From the NCBI GenBank assembly GCA_964403795.1, contig CAYOHP010000018.1:16861-77005 (forward strand): a stretch of 60,145 nt of DNA. Direction: 5' to 3'. Below, piece after piece: positions 33,811 to 42,744 of this stretch; the first letter of the stretch is position 1; the number at the start of each line of letters is the position of its first letter. The position numbers were made by a program, and so were the translations under genes. This stretch comes from CAYOHP01 sp964403795 [NCBI: uncultured bacterium] (GTDB lineage Bacteria; Muiribacteriota; UBA6191; CAZXTJ01). The notes beneath the pieces are model-generated. The model did no database searches and was not told the DNA's origin. It saw only the letters and a list, made by a program, of their open reading frames with translations.

Positions 33811-33825
33811 GGACCCGTCGGGTCC
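33811..33825 (+). terminator. short hairpin between the EndoU-like and antiporter genes
   Basis: GGACCC and GGGTCC pair over a three-base loop, 68 bases after the EndoU stop. There is no T-run. It could be a terminator or the base of a leader structure before the antiporter. Confidence 0.3.
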
Positions 33826-33878
33826 TCGCCCGATGCTAGATTGCGGGGGGTCCGAGTCGTCCGAGGAGCACCCCCAGC

Positions 33879-34847
33879 ATGGATAGCGCCCTCTCCCTGA
33901 ACCTGGTCCTGGTCGTCGTCTCGATCGGCGTCCTGACCTACGGCGCCGACTGGATCGTCGAGGGAGCCGCGGCCCTGGCCAAGCGTCTGGGCGTCTCCGA
34001 ACTGGTGATCGGACTGACCATCGTGGCCGCCGGGACCTCGGCACCCGAGTTCGTGGTCACCGTCACCGCGTCGCTCTCGGGCCAGAGCGACATCTCGGTC
34101 GCCAACGTGGTGGGATCCAACATCTTCAACCTGGGGTTCATCCTGGGAGGCTGCGCCCTGCTCTCGCCGATTCCCACCTCGCGCCGGCTGGTGTCGCGGG
34201 ACTGTGTCGTGCTCGTCGGGTCGACCCTGCTCCTGGTGGGCATGATGGCCGGCGACCTCACGCTCGGCCGGGTCGAAGGCGGGATCCTGGTGCTCGGCCT
34301 GGTGCTCTACCTGGCTTGGGTCTACCGGGACCGGTCGCTCGGTCTGGTTCCCGGCGAGGAGGACGACGGCGAGGAGATCCCGACGACCCAAGGATCGACC
34401 TCGAGGAGCGAGCTGGTCCGGCTGCTGGTCGGGTTCGCGGCGGTGGTGGGCGGGTCGCATCTGCTGGTGACCTCGGCCTCGGCGATCGCCCGCTCCTTCG
34501 GGATCTCGGACTGGGTGATCGGGGTGACGATCGTGGCCGCCGGGACCTCGGCCCCCGAGTTCATGACCTCGCTGGTCGCCGGCTTGAAGGGCCACCACGA
34601 CATCAGTGCCGGGAACCTGGTGGGGAGCGACATCTTCAACCTGCTGGGGATCCTGGGCCTGGCCGGGATCCTCCACCCCCTGATGGTCGACGAGGCGGCC
34701 CGTATCTCCCTCTTCGCCCTGGTGGGGATGGTGGTGGTGACCTCGGTCTTCATCCGCACCGACTGGAAGGTCACCCGGACGGAGGGCGGGATCCTGGTCT
34801 CGATCGCCCTGGCGCGCTGGTACTTCGACTTCGCCACCCGGATCTGA
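33879..34847 (+). CDS. calcium/sodium antiporter, YrbG/CaCA type
   Basis: An inner-membrane cation exchanger of the CaCA superfamily. The two alpha repeats are plain: AAGTSAPEF followed by NVVGSNIFNL (about 50-86), and AAGTSAPEF followed by NLVGSDIFNL (about 224-252), giving the inverted-repeat fold with ten or so membrane spans. The acidic Glu in each PEF motif and the Asn/Asp of the GSNIFN/GSDIFN motifs are ion ligands in the family. Length (322 aa) is usual. A hydrophilic acidic loop (about 157-175) joins the halves. GGAG lies eleven bases before the ATG. It is convergent with kinase 3, 18 bases apart. Confidence 0.95.
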   Translation: MDSALSLNLVLVVVSIGVLTYGADWIVEGAAALAKRLGVSELVIGLTIVAAGTSAPEFVVTVTASLSGQSDISVANVVGSNIFNLGFILGGCALLSPIPTSRRLVSRDCVVLVGSTLLLVGMMAGDLTLGRVEGGILVLGLVLYLAWVYRDRSLGLVPGEEDDGEEIPTTQGSTSRSELVRLLVGFAAVVGGSHLLVTSASAIARSFGISDWVIGVTIVAAGTSAPEFMTSLVAGLKGHHDISAGNLVGSDIFNLLGILGLAGILHPLMVDEAARISLFALVGMVVVTSVFIRTDWKVTRTEGGILVSIALARWYFDFATRI

Positions 34848-34865
34848 ACCGGCCTCGGACTCTCC

Positions 34866-37067
34866 TCAGGGAGCGTTCGCAGGGACGTGCGAGACCTGCA
34901 TGTCCTCGTGGATCCATCCGGTGTCGGGGGGCGCGCCCCAGGCTGGGACCATCCGGAGGCGGATCGGCACCTCGCTCCCCGGGAGCAGGGACCCGGGCAC
35001 GGCCACCGTCAGCCAGGTCCGGAACTCGGGCTCCACCCCAGGACCGGGCGCCGGATGGCGAAACACTGTCGCGAAGCTGGGGGAATCCGGGTCCCCGGCC
35101 TCCATGCGCAGCTCCTGGTCGACCGGCAGGCGGCGGGCCCTGAGGCTCAGGTAGACCGCGTCCTGGGTACGGGGAAGGCCGGGAGGCAGGGTCGTCCACG
35201 CCTCGGTGGCAGCGCCCGGGTGTCGACGGACCAGGATCCCGGGGAGCTCGGAGGTGAGCTGGATCTCGGCCGCCTCGGCCCGACGGCCGCGGTCCTCGGG
35301 GGCCCTGACCTTGGCGGTGTGGGTCTCGACCCGGCGCCAGGTCGGGAGGGTGGAAAACCGTGAGCCCAGACTGCCCGGGAGCAGCCTCGGCATCTGGATG
35401 CCCTCGCCCCGGGCCCGCAGCGCATGTTCCAGCAGGGCCATGTCCTCGGTCCGTTCCCAGAGCCAGGCCCGGCGATTCGCCAGGGGCGGGAAGGCGAGCA
35501 GGTCCGGGACCCAGGAGGCCAGACCGTCCCAGCTGGGGAGGGCGTCTGCCAGGGCCTTGGCGACCGGGCGACCCTCGCGGATCGCGGCGGTGACCGCAGC
35601 CGGGACCCCGGCGGCCGGGAGGGCACGCTCGAGCCGGTCGAACTCGGATTCCGCCAGTTCGCCCAGGCGGATCCGGTGCTCGCTCTCGATCCCCTGTTCC
35701 TCGAAGTGGAGGATCAGGACCTCGGCCGGAGTCGCCCGGAAGGGCATCCTCCCGGTCCCGGTCGCCAGATCCACCACGGCCTCCGGGGATCCGCCCCAAT
35801 GCGCCCTGCAGGGCCGGCGCACCTGGACGAGGAAGGTCCGGTCGGGGCCGAACCGGAGCTCCGGGGCGATCGCGGGCGGGTCCGGTACGAAGCCGAAGGG
35901 AGCGCTCTCTCCTCCCTTCCAGACCAGCTTGGCCTCGACCCTGCTTCCCGGAGGGAGACCGTGGCGCACGCCGCGGAAGCGTCCATCCTTGGGCTCGAAG
36001 GGGATCTCGTGGACCTCTCCGGCCACCGCCAGCCGGATCCCCTCCACGTCCTGACGACGGAACTCGACCGCGATCGCGTCCCCGACCGCGGTCCAGACCA
36101 GATCGGTCGGTGGAGGAGGACCCCAGGGGAAGAAGATGCCCAGGCCCATGCCGACCGCGCCCAGGATCGCGAGCCAGCGGCGGGAGGCGGTGCCGGTGCC
36201 CGGTTGCTCCCCGGGGACGAGGCCAGGAGCGAGGGCCTGGGTGGGGGCACCCGCGGCCCGGGCCGCCTCGTGGAGGGCCGCGGCGAAGGCCGAGCAGTTC
36301 GGGAAGCGGGCCTCCGGATCGATCGACGTGGCCTTGCGGATCGCCTGGCGGATGCCTTCGGGGATGTCGGGGCGGTCCGGCGGGAACGGGGTCCACTCCC
36401 CGGTCTTGATCGCCTGGAGCAGGGTCTCCATGTCCTTGCCGGGGACCAGCGAGACCCCGGTCAGGGCCTCGAACACGATGGCGGCCACCTGGAACTGGTC
36501 CCCCGCGGCGGTCCACGGCTTCGCCAGCAGGACCTCCGGCGGGAAGTAGCGGGGCGTCCCGAGGAGCTGGCCGGTACGGGTGAGCACGGTGGCGTCGCGC
36601 AGGGCCGCCAGGCCGAGGTCCATCACCATGGCGCTGCCGTCGCGGTCGCGCATCATGACGTTGGCCGGCTTCAGGTCCCGGTGGATCACGCCCTGTTCGT
36701 GGAGGGCGTCGAGCGCTCCCCCGATCTCGCGGGCGATCCGCAGGACCTCGGGAAGCGGCAGGGTCCCCCGCTCCCGGATCACCCGGGAGAGGTCCTTGCC
36801 CTCGACGCACTCCATCACGAGATAGGGCTGGGCCACGTCCAGTCGGCACTCGTAGACCCTGACCAGATTGGGGTGGCGGATCTCGCTCTGGATCTTGGCC
36901 TCGCGGGCGAAGCGCTTGCGGACCTCGGGGACCTTCAGGTGTTCGCCGGAGATGTTCTTCAGCGCCACCGGCTCGCCCGGACGGGACCGGTCGCGGGCGA
37001 GGTAGACCTGTGCGAGGCCTCCCTTGCCGAGCAACCGGATCAGCTCGAATCGTTCGGGATTCGTCAT
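34866..37067 (-). CDS. membrane Ser/Thr protein kinase with DLG variant (kinase 3)
   Basis: LGKGGLAQV (13-21), Lys37, HRDLKPAN (129-136) and PPE (176-178) are present. The metal-binding motif reads DLG (150-152) instead of DFG; the Asp is kept, so activity is expected, and DLG occurs in some active kinases. One membrane span at about 299-315 ends in FFPWG. The ~415-residue C-terminal part has strand-rich sections and ends with a region (LSLRARRLPVDQELRMEAGD onward) that may be a beta sandwich, similar in position to that of kinase 2. No known sensor domain was recognised. The frame is open to 37304, but the ATG at 37067 starts just before the usual first strand. It is divergent from the exported propeller gene. 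Confidence 0.9.
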   Translation of the reverse strand: MTNPERFELIRLLGKGGLAQVYLARDRSRPGEPVALKNISGEHLKVPEVRKRFAREAKIQSEIRHPNLVRVYECRLDVAQPYLVMECVEGKDLSRVIRERGTLPLPEVLRIAREIGGALDALHEQGVIHRDLKPANVMMRDRDGSAMVMDLGLAALRDATVLTRTGQLLGTPRYFPPEVLLAKPWTAAGDQFQVAAIVFEALTGVSLVPGKDMETLLQAIKTGEWTPFPPDRPDIPEGIRQAIRKATSIDPEARFPNCSAFAAALHEAARAAGAPTQALAPGLVPGEQPGTGTASRRWLAILGAVGMGLGIFFPWGPPPPTDLVWTAVGDAIAVEFRRQDVEGIRLAVAGEVHEIPFEPKDGRFRGVRHGLPPGSRVEAKLVWKGGESAPFGFVPDPPAIAPELRFGPDRTFLVQVRRPCRAHWGGSPEAVVDLATGTGRMPFRATPAEVLILHFEEQGIESEHRIRLGELAESEFDRLERALPAAGVPAAVTAAIREGRPVAKALADALPSWDGLASWVPDLLAFPPLANRRAWLWERTEDMALLEHALRARGEGIQMPRLLPGSLGSRFSTLPTWRRVETHTAKVRAPEDRGRRAEAAEIQLTSELPGILVRRHPGAATEAWTTLPPGLPRTQDAVYLSLRARRLPVDQELRMEAGDPDSPSFATVFRHPAPGPGVEPEFRTWLTVAVPGSLLPGSEVPIRLRMVPAWGAPPDTGWIHEDMQVSHVPANAP

Positions 37068-37134
37068 CCTGGGGCTCCGGGGCCGGAGTGTAGCTCCCCG
37101 TGGCACGCTCTCCGGAGATCCCAGGGAGGACCGC

Positions 37135-38184
37135 ATGCGACGGAGACCCACGCAAGCCGTGGTGCGGGTGCGGGTGCCGGTGGCGAGGGTGCGGGTGACC
37201 CCGGTGGCCTCGGTGGCCTCGGTGGCTTGGGTGCTGCTGCTGGCGCTCGGCACCGGGACGGCGGAGGCGCGCGGCCCTTGGCTGTGGCTGGAGAAGCGCC
37301 TCATGGGGACCCGGCACCTGACCGCCGACCAGGGTCACGTCTACGCGGTGCGCTCCGACGGGACCCTGCATCGCATCGCCCGGGACTCGGGCAAGGACCG
37401 TCGCTGGGAGCTGGTGGATCCCTCCCGGGACAACCTGGACGCCGAGGCCAGCCGGGGCTCGCTCTACGTGGTCAAGCGCTCGCGGGAGCTCTGGAAGCTC
37501 GACGTAGGCGTCTACCGCACCGCGAGGCTCCCGGAGCAGCCCTCGTGGCTCCCCCGGATCGATCGTTGGGAGCTGGTCCCCGACGCCATCGACGTGCGCC
37601 AGGTGGCGGTGACCGGCGACGTGGTGTTCACGCTCCGGGGCTCGGGCGAGGTCTGGAAGCACGTGCACGGGAGCTCCTGGAAGGTCTCCGGGGACCTCCA
37701 GGTGGCCTACCTCGACGCCCACGAGGAATCGCTCTGGATGCTCACCGAGGGCGGGGACGTGTGGCGTTCGATCACCCGGCACCCGCTCCGGCTCGAGCAC
37801 TACTACGCAGGCGGCGACGCGGTGGACGTGCAGGGAGGCGGCAACGTCGCCTTCGTGCTGACCGGGAACGGGGAACTCCGCCACGGGTCACGCGTCATCG
37901 CCACCGGGGCACGCGGGGCTCGCCTCGAAGGTCTCGGGAACGAGAACCTCTACGTCCAGCTCCCCTGGGACCAGGTCTGGCGCTACCAGCAGGAAGGCTG
38001 GTACCTGGAGGACGAACTCGGCGAGGTCCGCAGCCTGGCCATGGCGGACTCGATCCTCTACGCGGTGGTCTCGGGTGGCCGGGTGGCGTTCCGGAGGCCC
38101 CGTGCCTGGCCGGAGAAGCCGCATGCCTTCGGGGTCATGGACTTCGCCGAACAGCGGGTGCTGGGCGTCCAGACCTCGGAGTAG
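37135..38184 (+). CDS. exported beta-propeller-like protein (tectonin/RCC1-like repeats)
   Basis: After a long basic n-region and hydrophobic stretch ending GTGTAEARG, the protein is built of short repeats such as VYAVRSDGTLHRI, LYVVKRSRELWKL, VFTLRGSGEVWKH, LWMLTEGGDVWRS and AFVLTGNGELRH, spaced by about 40-45 residues. This is the pattern of a tectonin or RCC1-type propeller of five to six blades. No catalytic residues are evident, so it probably binds something. GGGAGGA five bases before the ATG makes the start secure. The DNA for the signal peptide contains short tandem repeats. It is divergent from kinase 3 and convergent with the pseudokinase gene seven bases away. Confidence 0.78.
   Translation: MRRRPTQAVVRVRVPVARVRVTPVASVASVAWVLLLALGTGTAEARGPWLWLEKRLMGTRHLTADQGHVYAVRSDGTLHRIARDSGKDRRWELVDPSRDNLDAEASRGSLYVVKRSRELWKLDVGVYRTARLPEQPSWLPRIDRWELVPDAIDVRQVAVTGDVVFTLRGSGEVWKHVHGSSWKVSGDLQVAYLDAHEESLWMLTEGGDVWRSITRHPLRLEHYYAGGDAVDVQGGGNVAFVLTGNGELRHGSRVIATGARGARLEGLGNENLYVQLPWDQVWRYQQEGWYLEDELGEVRSLAMADSILYAVVSGGRVAFRRPRAWPEKPHAFGVMDFAEQRVLGVQTSE
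37202..37228 (+). repeat. nine-base tandem repeat in signal-peptide coding region
   Basis: Three copies of a CGGTGGCCT unit (the last ends CTT) stand in a row. Just upstream, GCGGGT repeats irregularly (37164-37197). Both code the Val/Ala/Arg-rich start of the exported propeller protein, a spot where copy number could change by slippage in frame. Confidence 0.6.
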
Positions 38185-38191
38185 CCGCGGA

Positions 38192-39541
38192 TCAGCCCTG
38201 GCCGAGCTCGGCCCGGAGATCGGCGAGCAGCGCCTCCAGGCCCTTCACCGCGGCCGGCAGGTCGGTGGCCGACTGGTCCTGGAGCGCCTTCAAGCGATCG
38301 GCGGCGCCCAGGCCGGTGGGCAGTCGGCCCTGGTGGGCCAGGCGGGACATGAGCCCGTGGATCCGGGAGAAGTCCCGGGCGTCGACCCGGGTGCGCCGGA
38401 TCAGCAGCTGCACGTAGGGGTCCTTCACCATGTCCGCCAGGTTCCGGGACGGAGAGGCCGGCGATCCGGGGAGGTCGACGGGGCGGTCCGCGGAGATCTC
38501 CTCGGGGCCCGACCCGCCTCCGAAGACCAGCAGGGCACCGGCGAGGACGCAGGTGCCCAGGGCCACGGGGGCGAGCCGGCGGGCCAGGCGGAAGGGGTCG
38601 ACCGGGAGGGCCAGGTCTTCCTCGGGAAGGACCGGCCTCCGGGCCCTGCGCCGGGGCGGAGGGGCCTCCACCCGGCCCGCCACCTTGAGCTCGGTGACCG
38701 ATTGCTGGATCAGGGCCGCGCTGTGGACACCGGATCGGTCGACCGCTTCCTCGGGGCCCGAGAGCAGGTCGGTCGGCCGGGACACGAGCACGGCTTCCAC
38801 CTCGAGCAGGTTGGCCGGGCGGGCGCCGGGCTCCAGCGCCAGGGCCGCGTCCACGACCTGGGCGAGGTCGGGGGACAGCTCCGGCACGACCTTGTGGATC
38901 CGGACCTGGGGCGCCTTGCCGGAGTAGGGGAACTTCCCCTTGGAGAGCAGCCAGTAGGCCAGGTTCGCCCAGTGGAAGACGTCGGCGTGAGGCGAGGGCG
39001 CGGCGTCGGGCTTCAACTCCGAGGTGGCGCGCTCGGGGAGGGGCAGACGGGCCACCTGCTCCGGAAAGCGGTGGTGGACGTAGCAGAGGCGCCCTCGGGC
39101 CCGGTCCCAGGCCAGGGTGATGGGACTGGGCGCCCCCAGGGCGATCCCGGTGCGGTGGGCCGCGGCCATCGCCGAGGCCAGGGCCCGCACCACCCGGCAG
39201 CGCTCCGCCACTTCGAAGTCGGGGCTCTTGGCGGTCCGGGCCAGGGGGACGTGGTCGCGCAACGGGACCAGGTAGTAGGGACGGCCTCGGCTGCTGCCCC
39301 CCTCGAGCACGGTGGGGAAGGCCTCGTGGTCCAGGTCGAGCAGATCCTCGAGTTCCGCCAGGAAGAGCTCGCGATGGGACTCGGGCCCACCCTCCGGGAC
39401 GAATCGGCATTCGACTTCCCGGTCATAGGCGAGCTGCACGGCCCGGAGCCGCTGGGCGTGGGGCGAGAAACGGGCCAGCTCCTCCTCGAGCCGGAGCCGC
39501 TTCTCGACCGCCGTCTTGTCGGGACCCGGGTCGCTCCCCAT
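38192..39541 (-). CDS. membrane pseudokinase
   Basis: The sequence follows a Hanks kinase from end to end but lacks its catalytic residues. The VAxK position reads VECRF (Arg46), the HRDLKPxN loop reads TGIALGAPSPITL (131-143), and the DFG region reads CYVHH (153-157). The C-lobe is well kept: SPHADVFHWANLAYWLLSKG with Asp187 as the structural Asp, then LSPDLAQVVDAALALEPGARP. A membrane span lies at about 329-350, followed by a ~100-residue helical tail outside. It is therefore likely a binding or allosteric module. It is the last gene of the pseudopilin operon, 13 bases after the GspI-like gene. Confidence 0.8.
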   Translation of the reverse strand: MGSDPGPDKTAVEKRLRLEEELARFSPHAQRLRAVQLAYDREVECRFVPEGGPESHRELFLAELEDLLDLDHEAFPTVLEGGSSRGRPYYLVPLRDHVPLARTAKSPDFEVAERCRVVRALASAMAAAHRTGIALGAPSPITLAWDRARGRLCYVHHRFPEQVARLPLPERATSELKPDAAPSPHADVFHWANLAYWLLSKGKFPYSGKAPQVRIHKVVPELSPDLAQVVDAALALEPGARPANLLEVEAVLVSRPTDLLSGPEEAVDRSGVHSAALIQQSVTELKVAGRVEAPPPRRRARRPVLPEEDLALPVDPFRLARRLAPVALGTCVLAGALLVFGGGSGPEEISADRPVDLPGSPASPSRNLADMVKDPYVQLLIRRTRVDARDFSRIHGLMSRLAHQGRLPTGLGAADRLKALQDQSATDLPAAVKGLEALLADLRAELGQG

Positions 39542-39554
39542 GGTGTCTCGGACC

Positions 39555-40034
39555 CTACCTCCACAGGGTCGGCGTGGCCAACCCCTCCAGGACCAGCTTG
39601 CGTTCGGGAGCCTCGGCCATGGAGTGGGCGTCCCACTCGAGCTCCACCCGGATGGTGACCGGACCGTCCGGGAGCTGCTCTGCGACGATCCGACGGCGGG
39701 CCTCCACCGGCGCCGGCGAGGCCAGGAAGGCCGGGATCTCGTCCAGGTAGCGGCCGCCGCCACCGGCGGCCAGCCCGGACCCGTCCCGGTAGAGTTCGGT
39801 CTCCCCGCCGGCGGTGATCGGCAATTCATCGGGACCGAGCTGGGTGAAGGCATCGAGCAGCACCTGGGCGTGGAGAGTGGCACGCAGCATCCGGTCTGCG
39901 GCGTGGCCGACCCGGGTGGCGGACCCGAAGATGAGGAGCACCGGTCCCATCACGGTCACCAGGATCACCATGGTGATGAGGACCTCGAGGAGCGAGAGGC
40001 CGCCACGCGGGGGACGGGGGAGGGTCCTGGTCAT
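39555..40034 (-). CDS. type IV prepilin-like protein, GspI/PilV-like
   Basis: The leader GGLSLLEVLITMVILVTVMG has the prepilin peptidase site (Gly before Leu) and Glu at position 5 of the mature helix, as in true pseudopilins. The remaining ~125 residues form a small globular domain. Length (159 aa) suits a GspI- or GspH-size subunit; the match is to the class rather than to one protein. The ATG overlaps the TGA of the GspJ-like gene by four bases (40031-40034), so it is translated with it. Confidence 0.83.
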   Translation of the reverse strand: MTRTLPRPPRGGLSLLEVLITMVILVTVMGPVLLIFGSATRVGHAADRMLRATLHAQVLLDAFTQLGPDELPITAGGETELYRDGSGLAAGGGGRYLDEIPAFLASPAPVEARRRIVAEQLPDGPVTIRVELEWDAHSMAEAPERKLVLEGLATPTLWR

Positions 40035-40501
40035 GGTTCGAAGAGCACGTCCCTGACGGGTTCGAGGCGCAGGTCGAGGATGGGTACCTCGTCGTCGAGG
40101 AGACCCGCGAACGAGAACTCGGTGGCACGCCCACCCTCGAGCTCGCGTACCACCGTGGTCTCGTCCCGCTTGCGCCAGGAGGCGACCCGGAGTTCGAGAT
40201 CGCCGGAGGCGGTGGGGACGTAGCGCTCGATCAGGTAGCCGGTGGCGGGATCGCCGACCACGTCGACCGAGGAGCGGAGGTCCTGCATCAGGACTTCCAT
40301 CAGGCGGGCCTCGGCCAGCGCCCGCTCGGCCCTCCTCCTGGCTCCCTGCAGGGCTCCCGTCTTCGGGTTCAGGATGCGGGACACGAACTGCCACGCCACC
40401 ACCCCGAGGAGCGCCGCCACCACCATGGCGATCGCCAGCTCGACCACTGTGATTCCCCGCCGGCGAGGCGCCGCCGCGGGCCGGGAGGTCGAGGCCCTCA
40501 C
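40031..40501 (-). CDS. type IV prepilin-like protein, GspJ-like
   Basis: RRRG precedes the mature helix ITVVELAIAMVVAALLG, a good prepilin cleavage site with Glu5 retained. Following the helix is a region with RRRAERALAEARLMEVLMQDLRS, as in GspJ/PilW proteins, then a strand-rich domain. At 156 aa it is shorter than E. coli GspJ (~200 aa), so the assignment is by class. The GTG start overlaps the TGA of the GspK-like gene (40498-40501), and its own TGA overlaps the next ATG. Confidence 0.82.
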   Translation of the reverse strand: MRASTSRPAAAPRRRGITVVELAIAMVVAALLGVVAWQFVSRILNPKTGALQGARRRAERALAEARLMEVLMQDLRSSVDVVGDPATGYLIERYVPTASGDLELRVASWRKRDETTVVRELEGGRATEFSFAGLLDDEVPILDLRLEPVRDVLFEP

Positions 40502-42744
40502 CCGCCCCCACCCCCGCCCAGGGCGAGCCGAGGTGCGGTCCCCTCGTCCCCGTAGAAGACCCGGTAGTCGTCCCTCCCGGACCGGAGGGGGTCGTAGACC
40601 GGGTCGTACTCGATGCGGACCTTGGGCCCGGTGAGGCCCGCCAGGTCGAGCTCCGATCCCGCCAGGCCCCCTTTCACGATGAGATCGGCGCCCGGGAAGC
40701 GGACGCGTCCCCGGGGCGCGGCCAGGTAGGCCTCGATGGTGCCGACCCCGGGATCGATGGAGATGTCGCCGGTGAGACTGACCAGGGTGAGCGGCTCGTT
40801 CCCGCCCCGGGCGATCGCCCCGGTGATCCGGAGGGGCCCCTCGGCGATCAGGATGCCTCCCTCGGTCACGCTGCCGATCGCAGGGACCGGGAGTTCCGCG
40901 GTGCCCTTCACCAGGAGGATGCCGGGCAGCCGGAGCGCCCCATCGGTGCCCAGGACGCGGGCCGGGAACACCTCGGCCCTGCGATCCGCCGGGACGGTGA
41001 AGACCCGCTTCGCATCCAGGGCCCGCTCGAAGGCTGCCAGGCCGGTCCCGAGGTTCCCGGTGAACAGGCCGTCGACCGCCAGCTCGCCCCGGTAGGCGGC
41101 GTCCACGACCGCCTCGCTCCCGGGCGCTCCCGGCGCGGGCAGGCTCGAGAACGCAGGCACCAGGCCGGACCCGATCGGGGAGGCGGAACCGGGAGCCGCG
41201 GTCCCGGTCGGCATGAGCACGCCCTTCGCATCCCAGGTGCCCTTGTCCCCGGGGACCAGCATCTGGAGGAGCGAGACCAGGTACGGCTCGCGCCGGATGG
41301 CGGTGCCCTCGGTCTGGAACTCGGTGTCGGGCGGCAGATTGAAGGCGTTCTTCACGATGGCCCCGGCCCGGGGCGGGTACTCGGTGGGCAGGTACACGGG
41401 GATGAACTGCACGCCGTTGAAGCGACACTGGGACAGCCGGAGCCGGATCGCCGCCTTCTGCACGAAGCTGCGGTCCACCGGACCGAAGACCAGGGTCGGA
41501 GACGCCTCCTCCGGAGTGCCCAGGAGACGCAGCACGGAGGCCTTCCCATCCTCGTCGGGGAAACGGTACTTGGTGCGGTTTCCGATCGCGTCCTGGACCA
41601 TGCGGGGAGCGCCGATCCCGATGGTCTCCCAGTTCGACACGAACCCGTGGTGGAGGTGCCAGAGGCCGGTCTGGGGGAGGTCGAAGGCCGGGATGCACTG
41701 GTTGTCCTGGGCCGCGAACGTGGCCACGATCCGCTGCCGGAAACCGCTCTCGGCCCCGTCATCGCCCAGGTACTTCACGGATCGCTCGGCGGAGTCGAGC
41801 AGGAAGCTCTCCCCGGCACCGAGGAATCCGTGGGCCAGCTTCAGGTTCCAGGCCTCGCCACCGGGACCGGGCCCCAGGTAGATCCATCCCTGCCGATCGA
41901 GGAGGGTCCCGTCGCCGGCCAGGCCTGCCAGGAACGCGTCCCGATCGAGATCCCTGCCGGTCACGGCGGCGGCCTTTGCGCCGGCAATGACCACCAGCGG
42001 CTCGGGTCCACCGGCACGCACCGTCTCGCCCGAGTCGGGGGAGGATCGGTTGGCTTCGGCCTGCTGCTCGAGGGCGTTCACTTCGTCGGAGCCCCGCGAG
42101 CCTGCGAACAGCACGAAGCGGCCCACCAGAGGAGGAACCAGCCCGACCACCCTGTAGCGGCGCTCCAGGATCGCGGTGCGCGCCACCCGGAGGCCGAGTA
42201 CGTGCCCCACCTCGGCCCGGCAGGTGAGCGTGATGCGTCCCCGTCGCTCCTTGGGATCTGCCGCGATGCCGTCGAGAGGACCGGTGGCCAATGGGCCGAG
42301 ATCGCGGGCCGAGACCTCGGCTGTGACCGAAGCCGGGAAGTCGGCGGCGGCCAGCCGGTCGACGACCGCCTGGAGCCCGGAGGGTAGCCCCGAGGAACCC
42401 TCGAACAGCGAGCGGTTCGCCGGGGAGCCTCCGGCCAGCATGTCGGCTACCAGATCCGCCAGCGCCTCGCCCGGCCCGTTCTCGCGCTCGAGCAGGACCA
42501 TGGCCTCCTTGAGGCCCGCGTCGGCGAGGGCGGTCGCCTGTTGGGCCAGCAGGAACCAGTGGCTGCTCCGGCCCGATTGGCGCGCCAGGTGCCAGATGGC
42601 CCCTCCCGTCCCGGCGAGCAGCACCAGGACCAGGATCAGGCCGACGAGATTGAAGCCGTGGCGGCGGCCGCGCCGAGGCGGCGCGGATCGCGGTCCTCCG
42701 GTTCGCCCCCTGGACACCGGGCTAGCCCCGGCCGCCCCCTTCAC
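40498..42744 (-). CDS. large GspK/PilX-like pseudopilin with poly-Gly end
   Basis: A basic leader ending RRHG is followed by FNLVGLILVLVLLAGTGG and a helical stem. The fifth mature residue is Gly rather than Glu; lack of Glu5 is known for GspK, the tip subunit that does not need it. The rest (~680 residues) is a large mixed domain. Near the end are repeated strands (GILLVKGT, GGILIAEGPLRI, LTLVSLTGDISI) that resemble a small parallel beta structure found in PilX-like proteins, and the last six residues are all Gly. The GTG start overlaps the TGA of the exported-protein gene (42741-42744). At 748 aa it is more than twice GspK size. Confidence 0.8.
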   Translation of the reverse strand: MKGAAGASPVSRGRTGGPRSAPPRRGRRHGFNLVGLILVLVLLAGTGGAIWHLARQSGRSSHWFLLAQQATALADAGLKEAMVLLERENGPGEALADLVADMLAGGSPANRSLFEGSSGLPSGLQAVVDRLAAADFPASVTAEVSARDLGPLATGPLDGIAADPKERRGRITLTCRAEVGHVLGLRVARTAILERRYRVVGLVPPLVGRFVLFAGSRGSDEVNALEQQAEANRSSPDSGETVRAGGPEPLVVIAGAKAAAVTGRDLDRDAFLAGLAGDGTLLDRQGWIYLGPGPGGEAWNLKLAHGFLGAGESFLLDSAERSVKYLGDDGAESGFRQRIVATFAAQDNQCIPAFDLPQTGLWHLHHGFVSNWETIGIGAPRMVQDAIGNRTKYRFPDEDGKASVLRLLGTPEEASPTLVFGPVDRSFVQKAAIRLRLSQCRFNGVQFIPVYLPTEYPPRAGAIVKNAFNLPPDTEFQTEGTAIRREPYLVSLLQMLVPGDKGTWDAKGVLMPTGTAAPGSASPIGSGLVPAFSSLPAPGAPGSEAVVDAAYRGELAVDGLFTGNLGTGLAAFERALDAKRVFTVPADRRAEVFPARVLGTDGALRLPGILLVKGTAELPVPAIGSVTEGGILIAEGPLRITGAIARGGNEPLTLVSLTGDISIDPGVGTIEAYLAAPRGRVRFPGADLIVKGGLAGSELDLAGLTGPKVRIEYDPVYDPLRSGRDDYRVFYGDEGTAPRLALGGGGGG

